Source: Promethearchaeota archaeon
Lineage (GTDB): Archaea; Asgardarchaeota; Lokiarchaeia; Sigyniarchaeales; Promethearchaeaceae
Direction of reading: 5' to 3'
Length of the DNA: 6,947 nt
NCBI GenBank assembly: GCA_014729055.1
Contig: WJKO01000575.1
Coordinates: 1 to 6,947 of the forward strand
Part shown: positions 6,819-6,947 of the stretch, one piece after another
How positions within the stretch are numbered: position 1 is the stretch's first letter
Layout of the letters: each line of letters starts with the position of its first letter
Program-made: the position numbers and the translations under genes
Notes under the pieces: generated by a model
The model's database searches: none
What the model was told of the DNA's origin: nothing
Seen by the model: only the letters and a program-made list of their open reading frames with translations

Positions 6819-6947
6819 TTATTCCTCCCGCAGTAATTTTGCTTCTTGAAATAGTTTAAAATATATATTAAAGACTTTCAGATCGTTCTTGTAAGAATGC
6901 TGCCGACGTACTTCATCACTTGTTGCAGTTATATTTTGAATAAATTC
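6819..6947 (-). CDS. C-terminal end of an unidentified upstream gene (partial)
   Basis: The minus strand is open from the right edge to a TAA at 6819-6821. This gives the last 42 residues of a protein, ending in KLFQEAKLLREE. The segment is charged and looks helical. It overlaps the cas8b ribosome binding site and stops one base before the cas8b ATG, which is typical of a real co-transcribed upstream gene. In type I-B operons this position is often held by cas6. However, the glycine-rich loop that normally closes Cas6 proteins is absent here, so I do not call it cas6. It could be an accessory or adaptation gene, or a separate N-terminal piece of the large subunit; 42 residues are too few to tell. 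Confidence 0.6.
   Translation of the reverse strand, partial: EFIQNITATSDEVRRQHSYKNDLKVFNIYFKLFQEAKLLREE
6824..6829 (-). promoter_or_regulatory. Ribosome binding site of cas8b
   Basis: GGGAGG on the minus strand lies six bases before the cas8b ATG at 6817 and inside the final codons of the upstream partial gene. It fixes the cas8b start and indicates coupled translation with the preceding gene. Confidence 0.8.

Noticed and set aside
1..6947. CRISPR array, tRNA or rRNA genes, insertion sequences
   Set aside because: Coding sequence fills almost the entire window and the two gaps of 60 and 81 bases contain no repeated units, inverted ends or structured RNA that I can see.

Overview
This window is part of a class 1, type I CRISPR-Cas interference operon, most likely subtype I-B. 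All genes lie on the minus strand. No CRISPR array and no adaptation genes (cas1, cas2, cas4) fall inside the window, and no recognisable cas6 is present. The DNA is AT-rich (about one third G+C by eye) and uses the standard code: TGA is the cas8b stop. Three genes have strong GGAGG-type ribosome binding sites. This fits either an AT-rich archaeon or an AT-rich bacterium, and the sequence alone does not decide between them.

The order of transcription runs from high to low coordinates. It starts with the tail of an unidentified gene that enters at the right edge (6947-6819). A short Cas8b-like large subunit follows one base later (6817-5384). After an 81-bp AT-rich gap come a canonical Cas7/Csh2 backbone protein (5302-4349), Cas5 (4347-3505) one base after that, and a second, diverged Cas7 paralogue (3492-2515) 12 bases further on. 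After a 60-bp gap comes a large HD-helicase Cas3 (2454 to beyond position 1), which runs off the left edge. Cas3 is the largest gene here: 818 codons are open with no stop.

Together these genes would make a Cascade-type effector. Cas7 forms the filament on crRNA, Cas5 caps the 5' handle, and Cas8b would be the large subunit for PAM and target recognition. Cas3 is recruited to unwind and cut the non-target strand. The unusual feature is the pair of collinear Cas7 homologues flanking cas5. The upstream copy keeps the usual family motifs. The downstream copy keeps the fold-defining blocks but has changed several signature loops, which suggests a specialised backbone or cap subunit rather than a recent duplicate. 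The second oddity is the Cas8b-like protein, which is short, has a single cysteine, and is built from internally repeated helical segments.

There is no stretch longer than 300 bases without a gene. The two notable gaps (5303-5383 and 2455-2514) are AT-rich and each contains weak promoter-like sequence.
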